DNA of 45,651 bases from NCBI GenBank assembly GCA_003354025.1, contig PIVU01000009.1, positions 1-45,651 of the forward strand, read 5' to 3'. The position numbers were made by a program, and so were the translations under genes. Within the stretch, counting starts at the first letter, position 1. The number at the start of each line of letters is the position of its first letter. Positions 33,003-41,556 of this stretch are shown here, piece after piece. Under the pieces are notes generated by a model that had not been told where the DNA came from, did no database searches, and saw nothing but the letters and a program-made list of their open reading frames with translations. Source of the stretch: Nitrospirota bacterium (GTDB lineage Bacteria > Nitrospirota > Thermodesulfovibrionia > UBA6902).

Positions 33003-35102
33003 TCAGCTTTCAGACTTTGCAGCTGACTGTTCTCTCATCGCTTCTTTTCTGCTGAGGCGAATGCGGCCCATCTTGTCAATTTCTATAACCTTAACAAGAA
33101 CCTCTTCGCCATCCTTTAAAACATCAGTGACTTTATTTATCCTCTGCTCGTCAATCTGTGAAATGTGAAGCAGTCCTTCTGTCCCTGTGAATATTTCCAC
33201 AAAAGCTCCGAAGTCAACTATTCTCTTCACCTTGCCATTATAGATTTTTCCGAGTTCAGGTTCAGCAACGATTGCCTGCACAATTCCTATAGCTTTCTGT
33301 GCTGATTCTTCATCTACTGATGCGATGTTAACAGTTCCTGAATCATCGATATCTATCTTGACGCCGGTCTCTTCGACTATACCCCTTATTACCTTGCCTC
33401 CGGTACCGATTACGTCTCTTATTTTGTCAGGTTTAATTTGCAGAGTATATATCCTCGGCGCATGAGATGACATATTCTCTCTCGGGCTTGTAAGGACTTC
33501 ATTCATCTTTTCAAGTATATGAAGCCTTCCCTTTTTGGCCTGTTCAAGTGCATTGCCCATGATTTCTCTGGTAACTCCGCTAATCTTAACGTCCATCTGA
33601 AAAGCCGTAATACCTTCCGATGTTCCAGTGACCTTAAAGTCCATATCACCAAGGTGATCTTCGAGACCCAGAATATCGGTAAGAACTACAGTATTATCAC
33701 CCTCTTTGATCAGACCCATTGCAATTCCTGCAACAGGGGCCTTAATGGGTACACCGGCATCCATTAGAGCAAGAGTACCGCCGCATACAGTGGCCATTGA
33801 AGAAGAGCCGTTTGATTCAAGCACATCTGAAACAATTCTTATTGTATAAGGGAAATCCGCCTTGGCAGGAAGTACATTTTTCAACGCCCTTTCAGCCAGC
33901 ATTCCGTGTCCTACTTCTCTCCGTCCTGCAGACCGGAGGAATTTTACTTCCCCAACACTGAAGGGAGGGAAATTATAGTGGAGCATAAATGATTTCTTGT
34001 AATCTCCTTCAAGGGTATCAATTCTCTGCTCATCATCTGATGTTCCCAGAGTAACTACTGCAAGTGCCTGCGTTTCTCCTCTAACAAACAGCGCTGAACC
34101 ATGTGTTCTTGGCAGAAAGCCGACATCTGCACTTATAGGCCTTACTTCATCCGGCTTCCGGCCGTCGGACCTTACACCCTGCTCAAGAATCATGTTACGT
34201 ACAATGTCTTTTTCCAGTTTATTAAATATAGCTGAGATATCTTTTGAGATATCTTCCTCTTCAGTATTTAATTCTTCTTTTACATCACTCTTTATTTTAT
34301 TAAGGGCTTCCTGCCTGATCATTTTATCAGAGATAGCAATAGCCTCTTTAATGTGCTCTAGAGATAGTGTGGAAACCTTTTCCTTTAATGCCTCATCCAT
34401 TTCCACAGGAGTAACAACACGCTTCTCTTTGCCAGCAGCAGCAACCAGCTTATGCTGAAGCTCACATACAGTCCTTATCTCTCTGTGTGCAATTTCGAGG
34501 GCTTCCAATAATACTGACTCCTGGACCTCAAGCCCTCCGCCTTCGACCATTAGTACAGCAGTTTCCGTACCGGCTACAACCATACTGTAATCACACTCTT
34601 CTATCTCCTGCAGGTCGGGGTTAACAACAAACGTATCGCCTATTATGCCCATTCTCACCGCACCTACCGGTCCATCAAATGGAATGTCAGAAATGCTTAG
34701 CGCTGCAGACACTCCTATTATCCCAAGTATGTCCGATATATTCTCTTCACCAAATGAAAGCACAGACACAATGCCCTGGGTTTCACAAAAAAATCCGTCA
34801 GGGAAACTCGGTCTGATAGGTCTGTCTATAAGCCGGGATGTCAGGACTTCTTTTTCGCTGGGTCTGCCTTCCCTTTTGAAAAAACCTCCGGGGATCTTAC
34901 CTGCAGCGTATGCTTTCTCCTGGTAATCAACAGTGAGGGGGAAAAAATCTATATCAACTCTTGCTTCTTTTTTGGCAACTGCTGTTGCCAGTACGATTGT
35001 ATCGCCGTATTTTACTATTACTGATCCGTCAGCCTGTTTTGCAAATTTTCCTGTTTCCAGATAAAGCGGCTGGCCTTTAACTTCAATATCAACACTTGTC
35101 AT
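33003..35102 (-). CDS. pnp: Polyribonucleotide nucleotidyltransferase (PNPase)
   Basis: A 699-residue phosphorolytic exoribonuclease of the RNA degradosome. Two RNase PH-like domains (about 1-220 and 310-545; KREGRPSEKEVLTSRLIDRPIRP and VRGETQALAVVTLGTSDDEQ) flank an all-helical linker. A KH domain (about 550-610; IRDVIGTGGKVIRGIVEETG) and an S1 domain (618-690; GKVKRIVDFGAFVEI, LLHISQID) end the protein. Downstream of rpsO by 5 bases, the standard pair; in E. coli PNPase controls its own message in this leader. Confidence 0.98.
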   Translation of the reverse strand: MTSVDIEVKGQPLYLETGKFAKQADGSVIVKYGDTIVLATAVAKKEARVDIDFFPLTVDYQEKAYAAGKIPGGFFKREGRPSEKEVLTSRLIDRPIRPSFPDGFFCETQGIVSVLSFGEENISDILGIIGVSAALSISDIPFDGPVGAVRMGIIGDTFVVNPDLQEIEECDYSMVVAGTETAVLMVEGGGLEVQESVLLEALEIAHREIRTVCELQHKLVAAAGKEKRVVTPVEMDEALKEKVSTLSLEHIKEAIAISDKMIRQEALNKIKSDVKEELNTEEEDISKDISAIFNKLEKDIVRNMILEQGVRSDGRKPDEVRPISADVGFLPRTHGSALFVRGETQALAVVTLGTSDDEQRIDTLEGDYKKSFMLHYNFPPFSVGEVKFLRSAGRREVGHGMLAERALKNVLPAKADFPYTIRIVSDVLESNGSSSMATVCGGTLALMDAGVPIKAPVAGIAMGLIKEGDNTVVLTDILGLEDHLGDMDFKVTGTSEGITAFQMDVKISGVTREIMGNALEQAKKGRLHILEKMNEVLTSPRENMSSHAPRIYTLQIKPDKIRDVIGTGGKVIRGIVEETGVKIDIDDSGTVNIASVDEESAQKAIGIVQAIVAEPELGKIYNGKVKRIVDFGAFVEIFTGTEGLLHISQIDEQRINKVTDVLKDGEEVLVKVIEIDKMGRIRLSRKEAMREQSAAKSES

Positions 35103-35107
35103 TCAAA

Positions 35108-35377
35108 TCACTTTCTCAATCCAAGTTCCTTAACCAGCTTATCGTATCTGCTTTTGTCAGTTATCTTTAAATAACTTAAAAGTTTGCGCCTCTGACCAAC
35201 GAGCTTTAAAAGACCTCTGCGTGAGTGGTGATCTTTCTTATGACTCTGAAAATGCGAATTGAGACCAGTGAGTCTCTCACTTATCAGCGCGATCTGGACT
35301 TCAGGAGATCCGGTATCTGAATCATGCAACTTGTACTGTTTTATAATGTTTTCTTTATTTTCCTTTGCTAATGACAT
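35108..35377 (-). CDS. rpsO: Small ribosomal subunit protein uS15
   Basis: The 89-residue protein matches S15 over its length ([50 protein letters not shown]). It binds 16S rRNA early in small-subunit assembly. An AAAGGTG ribosome site precedes the ATG. A promoter lies just upstream, so rpsO-pnp is one transcript. Confidence 0.98.
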   Translation of the reverse strand: MSLAKENKENIIKQYKLHDSDTGSPEVQIALISERLTGLNSHFQSHKKDHHSRRGLLKLVGQRRKLLSYLKITDKSRYDKLVKELGLRK

Positions 35378-35405
35378 ACATTCACCTTTCTATTTTAGAA
35401 GATAC

Positions 35406-35435
35406 AGTCTACCACAAGTACAATAGCTATGTAAA
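35406..35435 (-). promoter_or_regulatory. Predicted promoter of rpsO-pnp
   Basis: On the minus strand, TTTACA (35430-35435), an 18-base spacer and TAGACT (35406-35411), 29 bases from the rpsO ATG. Confidence 0.5.
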
Positions 35436-35541
35436 GCCATGAAATGCACCATTTTTAATTTAAAATACAACGTTTTTATACTTAAAATTATAACAGAAAA
35501 GACCCTGTTTCAACATATTGAATTTTCCAATAATAATATAT

Positions 35542-36198
35542 TCATGATCTACACCCAAACGGCAATGGAACATCTCCCACTCTTCTAAAGCTTTTTCTAT
35601 GTATGGGGCATGGACCATGTTTACAGATAAGCTCCATGTGCTCCCTGGTTGAGTACCCCTTATGACTCTTAAAGTTATAAACCGGGTACTTTTCATGATG
35701 GTCAAGCATAATGTCATCTCTTACAACTTTCGCTATGACTGATGCAGCGGCTATTGAGGCGCTGACAGATTCACCTCTTATTATAGACTGCTGTTTTTTG
35801 TTCACATTCGACAGTTTAACTGCATCTATCAGCAGGATATCAGGATCAAAAGATAGATCTTTGACAGCATTTTCCATAGCAAGTTTTGTTGACTCCAGAA
35901 TATTGATTTCATCGATAACCTCTGCCTCAATTATGCCGACTCCAATCGACATAGCGTTCCGTACAACCTGCCAGAATATCCTTTTCATGGATTTTTTCGG
36001 GATCTTTTTTGAATCCTTCAGTCCATTAATAGTAATCCCTGAAGGCAGTATCACAGCAGCAGCCACAACCGGCCCTGCCAGCGGCCCTCTTCCCGCTTCA
36101 TCCAGTCCGGCGACTATGGAATAGTCCAAACGCACTTCTTCATCATAGGAATAAATATTAGAACGAGAATTATCAGCCATTTCCTTAACCATAAACAT
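35542..36198 (-). CDS. rnhB: Ribonuclease HII
   Basis: A 218-residue enzyme that nicks RNA in RNA-DNA hybrids, including single ribonucleotides. The active-site motif GLDEAGRGPLAGPVVAAAVIL (D33, E34) and later acidic residues (ILLIDAVKL, and the D of KVVRDDIMLD) are intact, and the HKGYSTREHM tail matches the family. In-frame ATGs at 36198, 36192 and 36180 are all possible; an AAGGA sits very close to the last. The first lies only six bases after the U tract of the rplS terminator, which suggests read-through or a promoter within that region. Confidence 0.94.
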   Translation of the reverse strand: MFMVKEMADNSRSNIYSYDEEVRLDYSIVAGLDEAGRGPLAGPVVAAAVILPSGITINGLKDSKKIPKKSMKRIFWQVVRNAMSIGVGIIEAEVIDEINILESTKLAMENAVKDLSFDPDILLIDAVKLSNVNKKQQSIIRGESVSASIAAASVIAKVVRDDIMLDHHEKYPVYNFKSHKGYSTREHMELICKHGPCPIHRKSFRRVGDVPLPFGCRS

Positions 36199-36203
36199 AA
36201 ACC

Positions 36204-36245
36204 AAAAAAATAAGGAAAGAATATTCTGCTATTCTTTCCTTATTT
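36204..36245 (-). terminator. Terminator after rplS
   Basis: A 14-16 base-pair stem (ATAAGGAAAGAATA at 36210-36223 with its complement at 36230-36243), a TTCTGC loop, then seven T residues on the minus strand. It separates rplS from rnhB. Confidence 0.88.
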
Positions 36246-36270
36246 AATGTAATCTATCGAAATTACGTCT

Positions 36271-36621
36271 TTATTTTTTTATAAAAACTTTCTCTTTGAC
36301 CTTAGCAGCCTTGCCCTTCTTGTCACGAAGGTAGTAAAGTTTAGCCCTTCTTACAACTCCCTGTTTTGCCACCTTAATGTTGTCAAGCAAAGGCGAGTGT
36401 AATGGGAATACCTTCTCAACTCCAACTCCGTAGGATATTTTCCTAACAGTAAAAGTCTCCCGGATGCCGCCACCCTGTCTTCCGATTACCACACCGGTAA
36501 AAATCTGAATTCTTTCTTTCTCCCCTTCCTTGATTTTGATGCTTACATTAACTGTATCACCAATGCTGAAAGGCGGTATTTCTTTTTTATAACTCTCTTC
36601 TATTGTGTTAATAGCATTCAT
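36271..36621 (-). CDS. rplS: Large ribosomal subunit protein bL19
   Basis: A 116-residue L19 ([78 protein letters not shown]). It sits at the subunit interface. The ATG is preceded by a GGAGGAAAG site. Last gene before a strong terminator. Confidence 0.98.
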   Translation of the reverse strand: MNAINTIEESYKKEIPPFSIGDTVNVSIKIKEGEKERIQIFTGVVIGRQGGGIRETFTVRKISYGVGVEKVFPLHSPLLDNIKVAKQGVVRRAKLYYLRDKKGKAAKVKEKVFIKK

Positions 36622-36688
36622 TTCTTTCCTCCTGCTGAAAATCTTTTATAATTATACAGTATTTGTTAATCAGTTTCACTATTTATCA

Positions 36689-37432
36689 TCAACTATCTTT
36701 TAAAGATGCTGATTTTATTTCATTAAGCAGTTTTTTGTCCAGGTCCGACAGCTCATCTTCCGTAATCAGATCAGGCCTCACTTCCATCGTTTTCTTCAGG
36801 GCCTGTCTTCTCCTCCAGAGCTGGATTTCTTTATGGTTTCCTGAAGTAAGAACCTCAGGTACACTCAGCCCTCTGAATTCTCTAGGCCTCGTATAATGGG
36901 GATAATCCAGCAATCCCCATGAAAAAGACTCATCTTCTATTGACCGCTCATCACCAACAACTCCGGGTAGCAGTCTAGCCGCTGCATCAATAATAATAAG
37001 GGCAGCCAGTTCTCCTCCGGTAATCACATAGTCTCCTATTGAGACTTCCTCATCAACAAGGGTTTTCACCCGCTCATCAATTCCTTCATACCGTCCGCAG
37101 ATAAATACAAGTCTTCTGCTCTCTGCTGCATAATCTTCAGCCATTGTCTGACTGAAAGGCTTCCCCTGGGGACTCAAAAGCACTGTCCTTCTGGGTTCAC
37201 CATCTTCCTTAAGAGCATCCATCGCCTTGAAGACCGGTTCCGGCTTAAACACCATGCCGGCACCTCCTCCATAGGGTGCATCGTCAACCTGTCTATGAAC
37301 ACCTGATGCATAATCTCTTATGTTATAAAGAGTTACATCAAGCAGCTCCTTTTCCCTGGCCCTTTTCAAAATACTCTCATTAAGATATGCCGTTAAAATA
37401 TCAGGGAAGAGCGTCAGAACATCACATTTCAT
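36689..37432 (-). CDS. trmD: tRNA (guanine-N1)-methyltransferase TrmD
   Basis: A 247-residue SPOUT enzyme that makes m1G37 in tRNAs and prevents frameshifts. The trefoil-knot motifs LLSPQGKPFSQ, ICGRYEGIDERV and SIGDYVITGGELAAL are present, as is the DDAPYGGGAGMVFKPEP segment. It lies between khpA and rplS. The gene rimM, normally between khpA and trmD, is absent. Confidence 0.98.
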   Translation of the reverse strand: MKCDVLTLFPDILTAYLNESILKRAREKELLDVTLYNIRDYASGVHRQVDDAPYGGGAGMVFKPEPVFKAMDALKEDGEPRRTVLLSPQGKPFSQTMAEDYAAESRRLVFICGRYEGIDERVKTLVDEEVSIGDYVITGGELAALIIIDAAARLLPGVVGDERSIEDESFSWGLLDYPHYTRPREFRGLSVPEVLTSGNHKEIQLWRRRQALKKTMEVRPDLITEDELSDLDKKLLNEIKSASLKDS

Positions 37433-37518
37433 ATCAGACTCAAGGGCAATTCAAAGGAGAAGAGGCAACCCCCTTCTCCCATTATATAATTAAATTTAAA
37501 AAATATCGGTTCAGCAGA

Positions 37519-37749
37519 TTATTCCAAAATCTCAAGAACACAGCGTTTGCCAAGCTTTGTTCCTGCAGCGCTAAGAATAGTACGCATGGCCCGGGCTGTT
37601 TTACCCTGTTTGCCAATCACTTTCCCAAGATCGGTTGTGTCAACACGCAGTTCATAGACAGTGGTCCTCTCTCCGTCAACTTCAGCTACAACCACGGCAT
37701 CAGGCTTATCGACAAGCGATTTAGCCATGTCTACAATTAGCTCTCTCAT
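37519..37749 (-). CDS. khpA: KH-domain RNA-binding protein KhpA (YlqC)
   Basis: A 76-residue protein made of a single KH domain with the [16 protein letters not shown] motif, in the usual place after rpsP. KhpA pairs with KhpB as a global RNA binder in Gram-positive bacteria. The ATG at 37749 has a GGAGGTG site 6 bases upstream; a GTG at 37758 falls inside that site and is rejected. Confidence 0.94.
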   Translation of the reverse strand: MRELIVDMAKSLVDKPDAVVVAEVDGERTTVYELRVDTTDLGKVIGKQGKTARAMRTILSAAGTKLGKRCVLEILE

Positions 37750-37789
37750 ACAGTCCACCTCCGTTTGAATATGGGCTGCTGACTACTTT

Positions 37790-38026
37790 TTACAGACCCG
37801 ATATTGTCAAAAGTTTCTTAACTGCAGAAGACGGTTGTGCTCCGCAGCCGAGCCAGTATTGAGCCCGCTCAGTGTCTATCTTTATTTCAGAAGGTTCCTT
37901 CAGAGGATCGTAAGTACCTAATATTTCGAGAAAAGGACCGTCCCTTCTCTTACGTGAATCAGCTACGATTACTCTGTAGAAAGGCTTCTTCTTAGCGCCT
38001 TTTCTGGTTAATCTAATCTTTAGCAA
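37790..38026 (-). CDS. rpsP: Small ribosomal subunit protein bS16
   Basis: A 78-residue S16 ([48 protein letters not shown]). The start codon is TTG, backed by a GGAGGAG site five bases upstream; the next residues line up with the family's N-terminus. It follows ffh and precedes khpA. Confidence 0.97.
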   Translation of the reverse strand: MLKIRLTRKGAKKKPFYRVIVADSRKRRDGPFLEILGTYDPLKEPSEIKIDTERAQYWLGCGAQPSSAVKKLLTISGL

Positions 38027-38127
38027 AGCTACTCCTCCATCTGAACTGATTTATTCTTATTTTCATAAGGCAATAATAAATATACATTAATCAGAATATT
38101 TAGTCTACCTTACATATTATGCAACAC

Positions 38128-39447
38128 CTAAAACTTAAATTGCGACATATTGAGACCTTTGCCGCGCTTAAGCTTTTTAAGCATTTTTTTCATTGTAAGA
38201 TGCTGTTTTACAATCTTATTAACATCAGCCACCGAAGTTCCGCTGCCTGTTGCAATACGCTTTTTTCGGCTGCCGCTAAGTATAACATAATTCCTTTTTT
38301 CCTGCTTTGTCATGGAATTAATGATAGCTTCCACTTTAGTAAACGCCCCATCATCAATAGTGACCCCTTTCAGCTTCTTACCCATCCCTGGAATCATATT
38401 CAGGATATTTTCAAGAGGGCCCATCTTCCTTATCTGTTTTATCTGGTTTATCAGGTCTTCATAGGTAAACCTGTCTTTCTTTATTTTGTCCTCGAACTTC
38501 AGTGCGTCTTCAAAACCAACCGCTTCCTGGGCTTTCTCAACCAGACTTACTACGTCACCCATACCAAGAATTCTGGACGCCATCCTCTCAGGGTGAAATG
38601 GTTCGAGAAAATCAATCTTCTCACCAACACCGATTAACTTAATCGGCTTGTTTGTTACAGATACGATAGATAATGCCGCACCGCCCCTGGCATCACCATC
38701 CATCTTTGTTAGAACGACACCCTGGATATCGAGTCTGTCATTAAATGATTTGGCTATATTCACTGCGTCCTGCCCTGTCATAGCATCAGCAACAAGAAGG
38801 ATTTCATTTGGATTGGCCTCTTTCTTGAGATTGTCGAGCTCGTCCATTAAGTCATCATCAACGTGGAGCCTGCCCGCAGTGTCAAGAATAAGAATATCCT
38901 GTCCTTCCAGCTTTGCCTGTTTCAGAGCCTGAGAAAAAATATCAACAGGATTGTCTCCAGGTTTGGTCCCATACACAGGGACGCCTATCTGTGTACCAAG
39001 AGCCTGCAGCTGATCTATAGCAGCCGGCCGGCCTGTATCAAGGGCCACCATCATGGGTCTTCTGCCTTCTTTTTTAAAACTGTTTGCCAGTTTTGCAGAA
39101 GTAGTGGTTTTACCGCAGCCGTGAAGACCAACCATCATAATAATCGTTGGAGGATTTGGAGCAAGGTTAATTTTACTATGACCGCCGCCCATAAGTGCTA
39201 CGAGCTCGTCATTAACTATTTTTACAACCTGCTGCCCGGGAGTAATGCTATCAACAACTTCTTTGCCGACAGCCCTTTCTTTGACTTTCTCGACGAAGTC
39301 CTTGACTACCTTAAAGTTGACGTCCGCTTCAAGCAGCGCCATCCTTATTTCCTTCATGGCAGCCGCAACATCTGTTTCAGTTAAAAGGCCTCTCCCCTTA
39401 AGCTTTTTAAATATGCCTTCTAATCTGTCAGATAGTGATTCAAACAT
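38128..39447 (-). CDS. ffh: Signal recognition particle GTPase Ffh
   Basis: A 439-residue SRP54 protein. The N domain (1-85) is followed by the GTPase domain: P-loop GLHGCGKTTT (107-116; most bacteria have GLQGSGKTTT), LDTGRPAA, LDTAGRLHVD and LTKMDGDARGGAAL. The M domain (about 297-439) binds 4.5S RNA (SGSRKKRIATGSGTS) and signal sequences; its C-terminal tail is short. It lies 35 bases after trxB. No clear ribosome site precedes the ATG. Confidence 0.97.
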   Translation of the reverse strand: MFESLSDRLEGIFKKLKGRGLLTETDVAAAMKEIRMALLEADVNFKVVKDFVEKVKERAVGKEVVDSITPGQQVVKIVNDELVALMGGGHSKINLAPNPPTIIMMVGLHGCGKTTTSAKLANSFKKEGRRPMMVALDTGRPAAIDQLQALGTQIGVPVYGTKPGDNPVDIFSQALKQAKLEGQDILILDTAGRLHVDDDLMDELDNLKKEANPNEILLVADAMTGQDAVNIAKSFNDRLDIQGVVLTKMDGDARGGAALSIVSVTNKPIKLIGVGEKIDFLEPFHPERMASRILGMGDVVSLVEKAQEAVGFEDALKFEDKIKKDRFTYEDLINQIKQIRKMGPLENILNMIPGMGKKLKGVTIDDGAFTKVEAIINSMTKQEKRNYVILSGSRKKRIATGSGTSVADVNKIVKQHLTMKKMLKKLKRGKGLNMSQFKF

Positions 39448-39482
39448 AAATTAAATGCATAGGACCAGACTTTACCCAGCCC

Positions 39483-40403
39483 CTACTTGTTTTCCTCTAT
39501 ATATTTTTCAGCGCTCATAGCCGCCGTTGCCCCATCACCGACTGCTGTTGCAATCTGCTTCAAGGTTTTTTTCCTTACATCTCCAGCCACAAAAACTCCT
39601 GGAGCGGATGTAGACATATCGTCATTTCCCAATATGTATTTGCTATCGTTCACACTAACAAGCCCCTGCAAAAATTCCGTATTCGGATCATAGCCGACAT
39701 AGATAAAAATTCCAGTAGCATCAATTGAAGACTGCTCACCTGTTTTTACATTTTTAATATGAACAGCAGTCACTCCCGTTGCATCGCCAGCTATTTTGTC
39801 AGGCACCGAGTCCCAGACAAATTCAATTTTAGGATTTTCAAAGGCCCTTTCCTGAACAACCTTGACTGCCCTGAGCTCGTCCCTTCTGTGAACTATATAA
39901 ACTTTTTCTGCAAATTTTGTGAGGAACAACCCCTCTTCAACAGCAGAATCACCGCCGCCGATTACTACAAGCGTTGCTCCACGAAAAAAGGCCCCATCGC
40001 AGGTTGCACAATAAGAAACTCCCCTGCCCCTGAACTCATCTTCCCCTTCGATTTTTAATGGTCTGGGATTTGAACCTGTAGCAAGAATAATTGCCTTAGC
40101 TTCATGGGTTTCGTCATTCTCAAGTGTTACTTTATTTACCTTATCCATAGAAGATAAACCAATGACCGAACCCTGGACTATTTCAAGTCCGAACTTCACT
40201 GCCTGCTTTTCCATCTTCTGTGAGAGTTCAGCACCGGAGATTCCATCTTCAAATCCGGGGTAATTTTCAATCCACTCGGTAGTCATTACCTGACCGCCTG
40301 TAAATCCTTTTTCAATGAGAAGGGTCTTCAGTCTTGCCCTGGAAGTATAAAGCCCTGCTGTCAGGCCAGCAGGGCCTCCGCCGATAATTATAACGTCATA
40401 CAT
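39483..40403 (-). CDS. trxB: Thioredoxin-disulfide reductase TrxB
   Basis: A 306-residue FAD/NADPH enzyme that reduces thioredoxin. The FAD site is IIGGGPAGLTAG (7-18), the redox pair is C132-C135 in CATCDG, the NADPH site is VIGGGDSAVEEGLFL with HRRDELRA, and the C-terminal FAD motif is VFVAGDV. It follows trxA by 12 bases. Confidence 0.96.
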   Translation of the reverse strand: MYDVIIIGGGPAGLTAGLYTSRARLKTLLIEKGFTGGQVMTTEWIENYPGFEDGISGAELSQKMEKQAVKFGLEIVQGSVIGLSSMDKVNKVTLENDETHEAKAIILATGSNPRPLKIEGEDEFRGRGVSYCATCDGAFFRGATLVVIGGGDSAVEEGLFLTKFAEKVYIVHRRDELRAVKVVQERAFENPKIEFVWDSVPDKIAGDATGVTAVHIKNVKTGEQSSIDATGIFIYVGYDPNTEFLQGLVSVNDSKYILGNDDMSTSAPGVFVAGDVRKKTLKQIATAVGDGATAAMSAEKYIEENK

Positions 40404-40415
40404 GATTGCCCGCTT

Positions 40416-40745
40416 CTAACCCAGTAAAGTGTCAATCTTAGATTTAAGCTGGGCTTTAGGAACAGCGCCTACTACCTGGTCGGCCATGTTGCCTTCTTTA
40501 AAAAACATTAGCGTAGGAATGCCTCTTATATTATAACGGGTAGCAAGATCCTGGTTCTCATCAGTATTCACTTTCACGAAAGTCACCTTGCCTTCATATT
40601 CCTTGGCAAGCTCTTCCACAACAGGAGCAACTATTTTACAGGGCCCACACCATGTTGCCCAGAAATCGACCATTACGAGATTAGAAGATTGAAGCACCTC
40701 CTGGTCAAAGGTATCAACTGTAACATTTTTCACTGCATCTGACAT
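40416..40745 (-). CDS. trxA: Thioredoxin TrxA
   Basis: A 109-residue thioredoxin with active site WCGPC (C33, C36), the cis-Pro segment RGIPTLMFFKEG and no signal peptide, so cytoplasmic. A GGAGG site precedes the ATG. It is the first gene after a near-perfect promoter, leading trxB, ffh and the rpsP-khpA-trmD-rplS genes. Confidence 0.97.
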   Translation of the reverse strand: MSDAVKNVTVDTFDQEVLQSSNLVMVDFWATWCGPCKIVAPVVEELAKEYEGKVTFVKVNTDENQDLATRYNIRGIPTLMFFKEGNMADQVVGAVPKAQLKSKIDTLLG

Positions 40746-40800
40746 GTGGAAAATCCTCCTATATATTATTGTTTCGACTTATATTTAATTTAATGTATAG

Positions 40801-40830
40801 ATTATATTTCTTAAGCAGTATTTTTGTCAA
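40801..40830 (-). promoter_or_regulatory. Consensus sigma70 promoter of trxA operon
   Basis: On the minus strand, TTGACA (40825-40830), an 18-base spacer and TATAAT (40801-40806). Both hexamers match consensus at all 12 positions. Predicted leader about 50 bases. Confidence 0.75.
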
Positions 40831-40914
40831 TTTTCATCACAAGTTAGTATATTTCATAAGAAAATTCTCAACCACTTGGAAACACTAGTTTTCTTTACGC
40901 CATAGCGGGAACTC

Positions 40915-40946
40915 TACCATAGAGTAAAAAAGTCATATCTATGGTA
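40915..40946. promoter_or_regulatory. Inverted repeat upstream of the uncharacterised gene at 40989
   Basis: TACCATAGA (40915-40923) and TCTATGGTA (40938-40946) are perfect inverted copies, offset by 23 bases, close to two helical turns. They could be an operator or an mRNA hairpin. They lie 43 bases before the start codon. Confidence 0.35.
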
Positions 40947-40988
40947 AAATTTCATTCGAAATAATATGAATATTACATGGAGGAACAA

Positions 40989-41375
40989 ATGGCAGAAGTA
41001 AAAAGTCGTGACGAAAAACCACTTCCGGGAATAGATTATTCAGAAATTCATATACCTGATGAAAACGATATTGGGACCGGCGCGTTTTTGACTGTCTTCG
41101 ACCCCAAAGCATTGGTTAAAGTAAATCCACTAATGAGCACTATTGTTAACAAGCCTGTGTTCCAGCTTATTCTTAGTGTTAATGCAGCTGAGTACGAGGC
41201 AACAGTGCTTCTAGGTAAGGCGGACGATTCACCTGCAGATTCAAGAAAAGTCTACAAAATCCCAAAAGACACCGATACGGACAAGGCCCTGACGTTCAAT
41301 GTAGTGTTCAGCGACTGGAACATCACGGCGCTGGAAATGGACGGAACGGGATTAAAAGAAGCGATTTGGTCATAA
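40989..41375 (+). CDS. Uncharacterised protein
   Basis: A 128-residue soluble protein that I do not recognise. The start at 40989 is chosen because GGAGGA lies five bases upstream; an ATG at 40977 overlaps that site. The N-terminus is charged and Pro-containing (EKPLPGIDYSEIHIPDENDIG), and the rest alternates polar and hydrophobic residues (FQLILSVNAAEYEATVLLG, LTFNVVFSDWNITALEMDG), which suggests a beta-rich fold. No signal peptide, membrane helix or cysteine is present. It stands alone between the divergent trxA operon and the convergent thi operon. Codon use resembles that of its neighbours. Confidence 0.7.
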   Translation: MAEVKSRDEKPLPGIDYSEIHIPDENDIGTGAFLTVFDPKALVKVNPLMSTIVNKPVFQLILSVNAAEYEATVLLGKADDSPADSRKVYKIPKDTDTDKALTFNVVFSDWNITALEMDGTGLKEAIWS

Positions 41376-41495
41376 TCCCCAGCGATCCGACAGGATAAAT
41401 ACCTATATGGACGTCTGCAGGTGCATTGCCTTGCAGCTGCTTTTTCATGAATGTCTGCAGGATGAAATAAAACTTCTAGCGGTGTAACTGCATCA

Positions 41496-41525
41496 GTGCC
41501 TGCCTGTCTGCCGACAGGCAGGCAC
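41496..41525. repeat. Perfect 13-base-pair palindromic repeat
   Basis: GTGCCTGCCTGTC (41496-41508) and its exact complement (41513-41525) around a TGCC loop. It lies between the uncharacterised gene and thiC, which converge. No T tract follows on either strand, so it looks like a dispersed palindromic repeat more than a classic terminator. The adjacent GACCTGCCCCTAC carries the same GTAGGGGC edge (inverted) as the repeat at 23872. Confidence 0.75.
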
Positions 41526-41556
41526 AAGACCTGCCCCTACATAAATTTCAATAGAA

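Noticed and set aside
38119-39384. Long plus-strand frames (94-173 codons) opposite ffh
   Set aside because: Ffh is unmistakable on the other strand; these frames have no motifs and no ribosome sites.
41252-41527. A minus-strand frame running through the palindrome before thiC
   Set aside because: It reads through repeat DNA and the antisense of the uncharacterised gene; no family resemblance.
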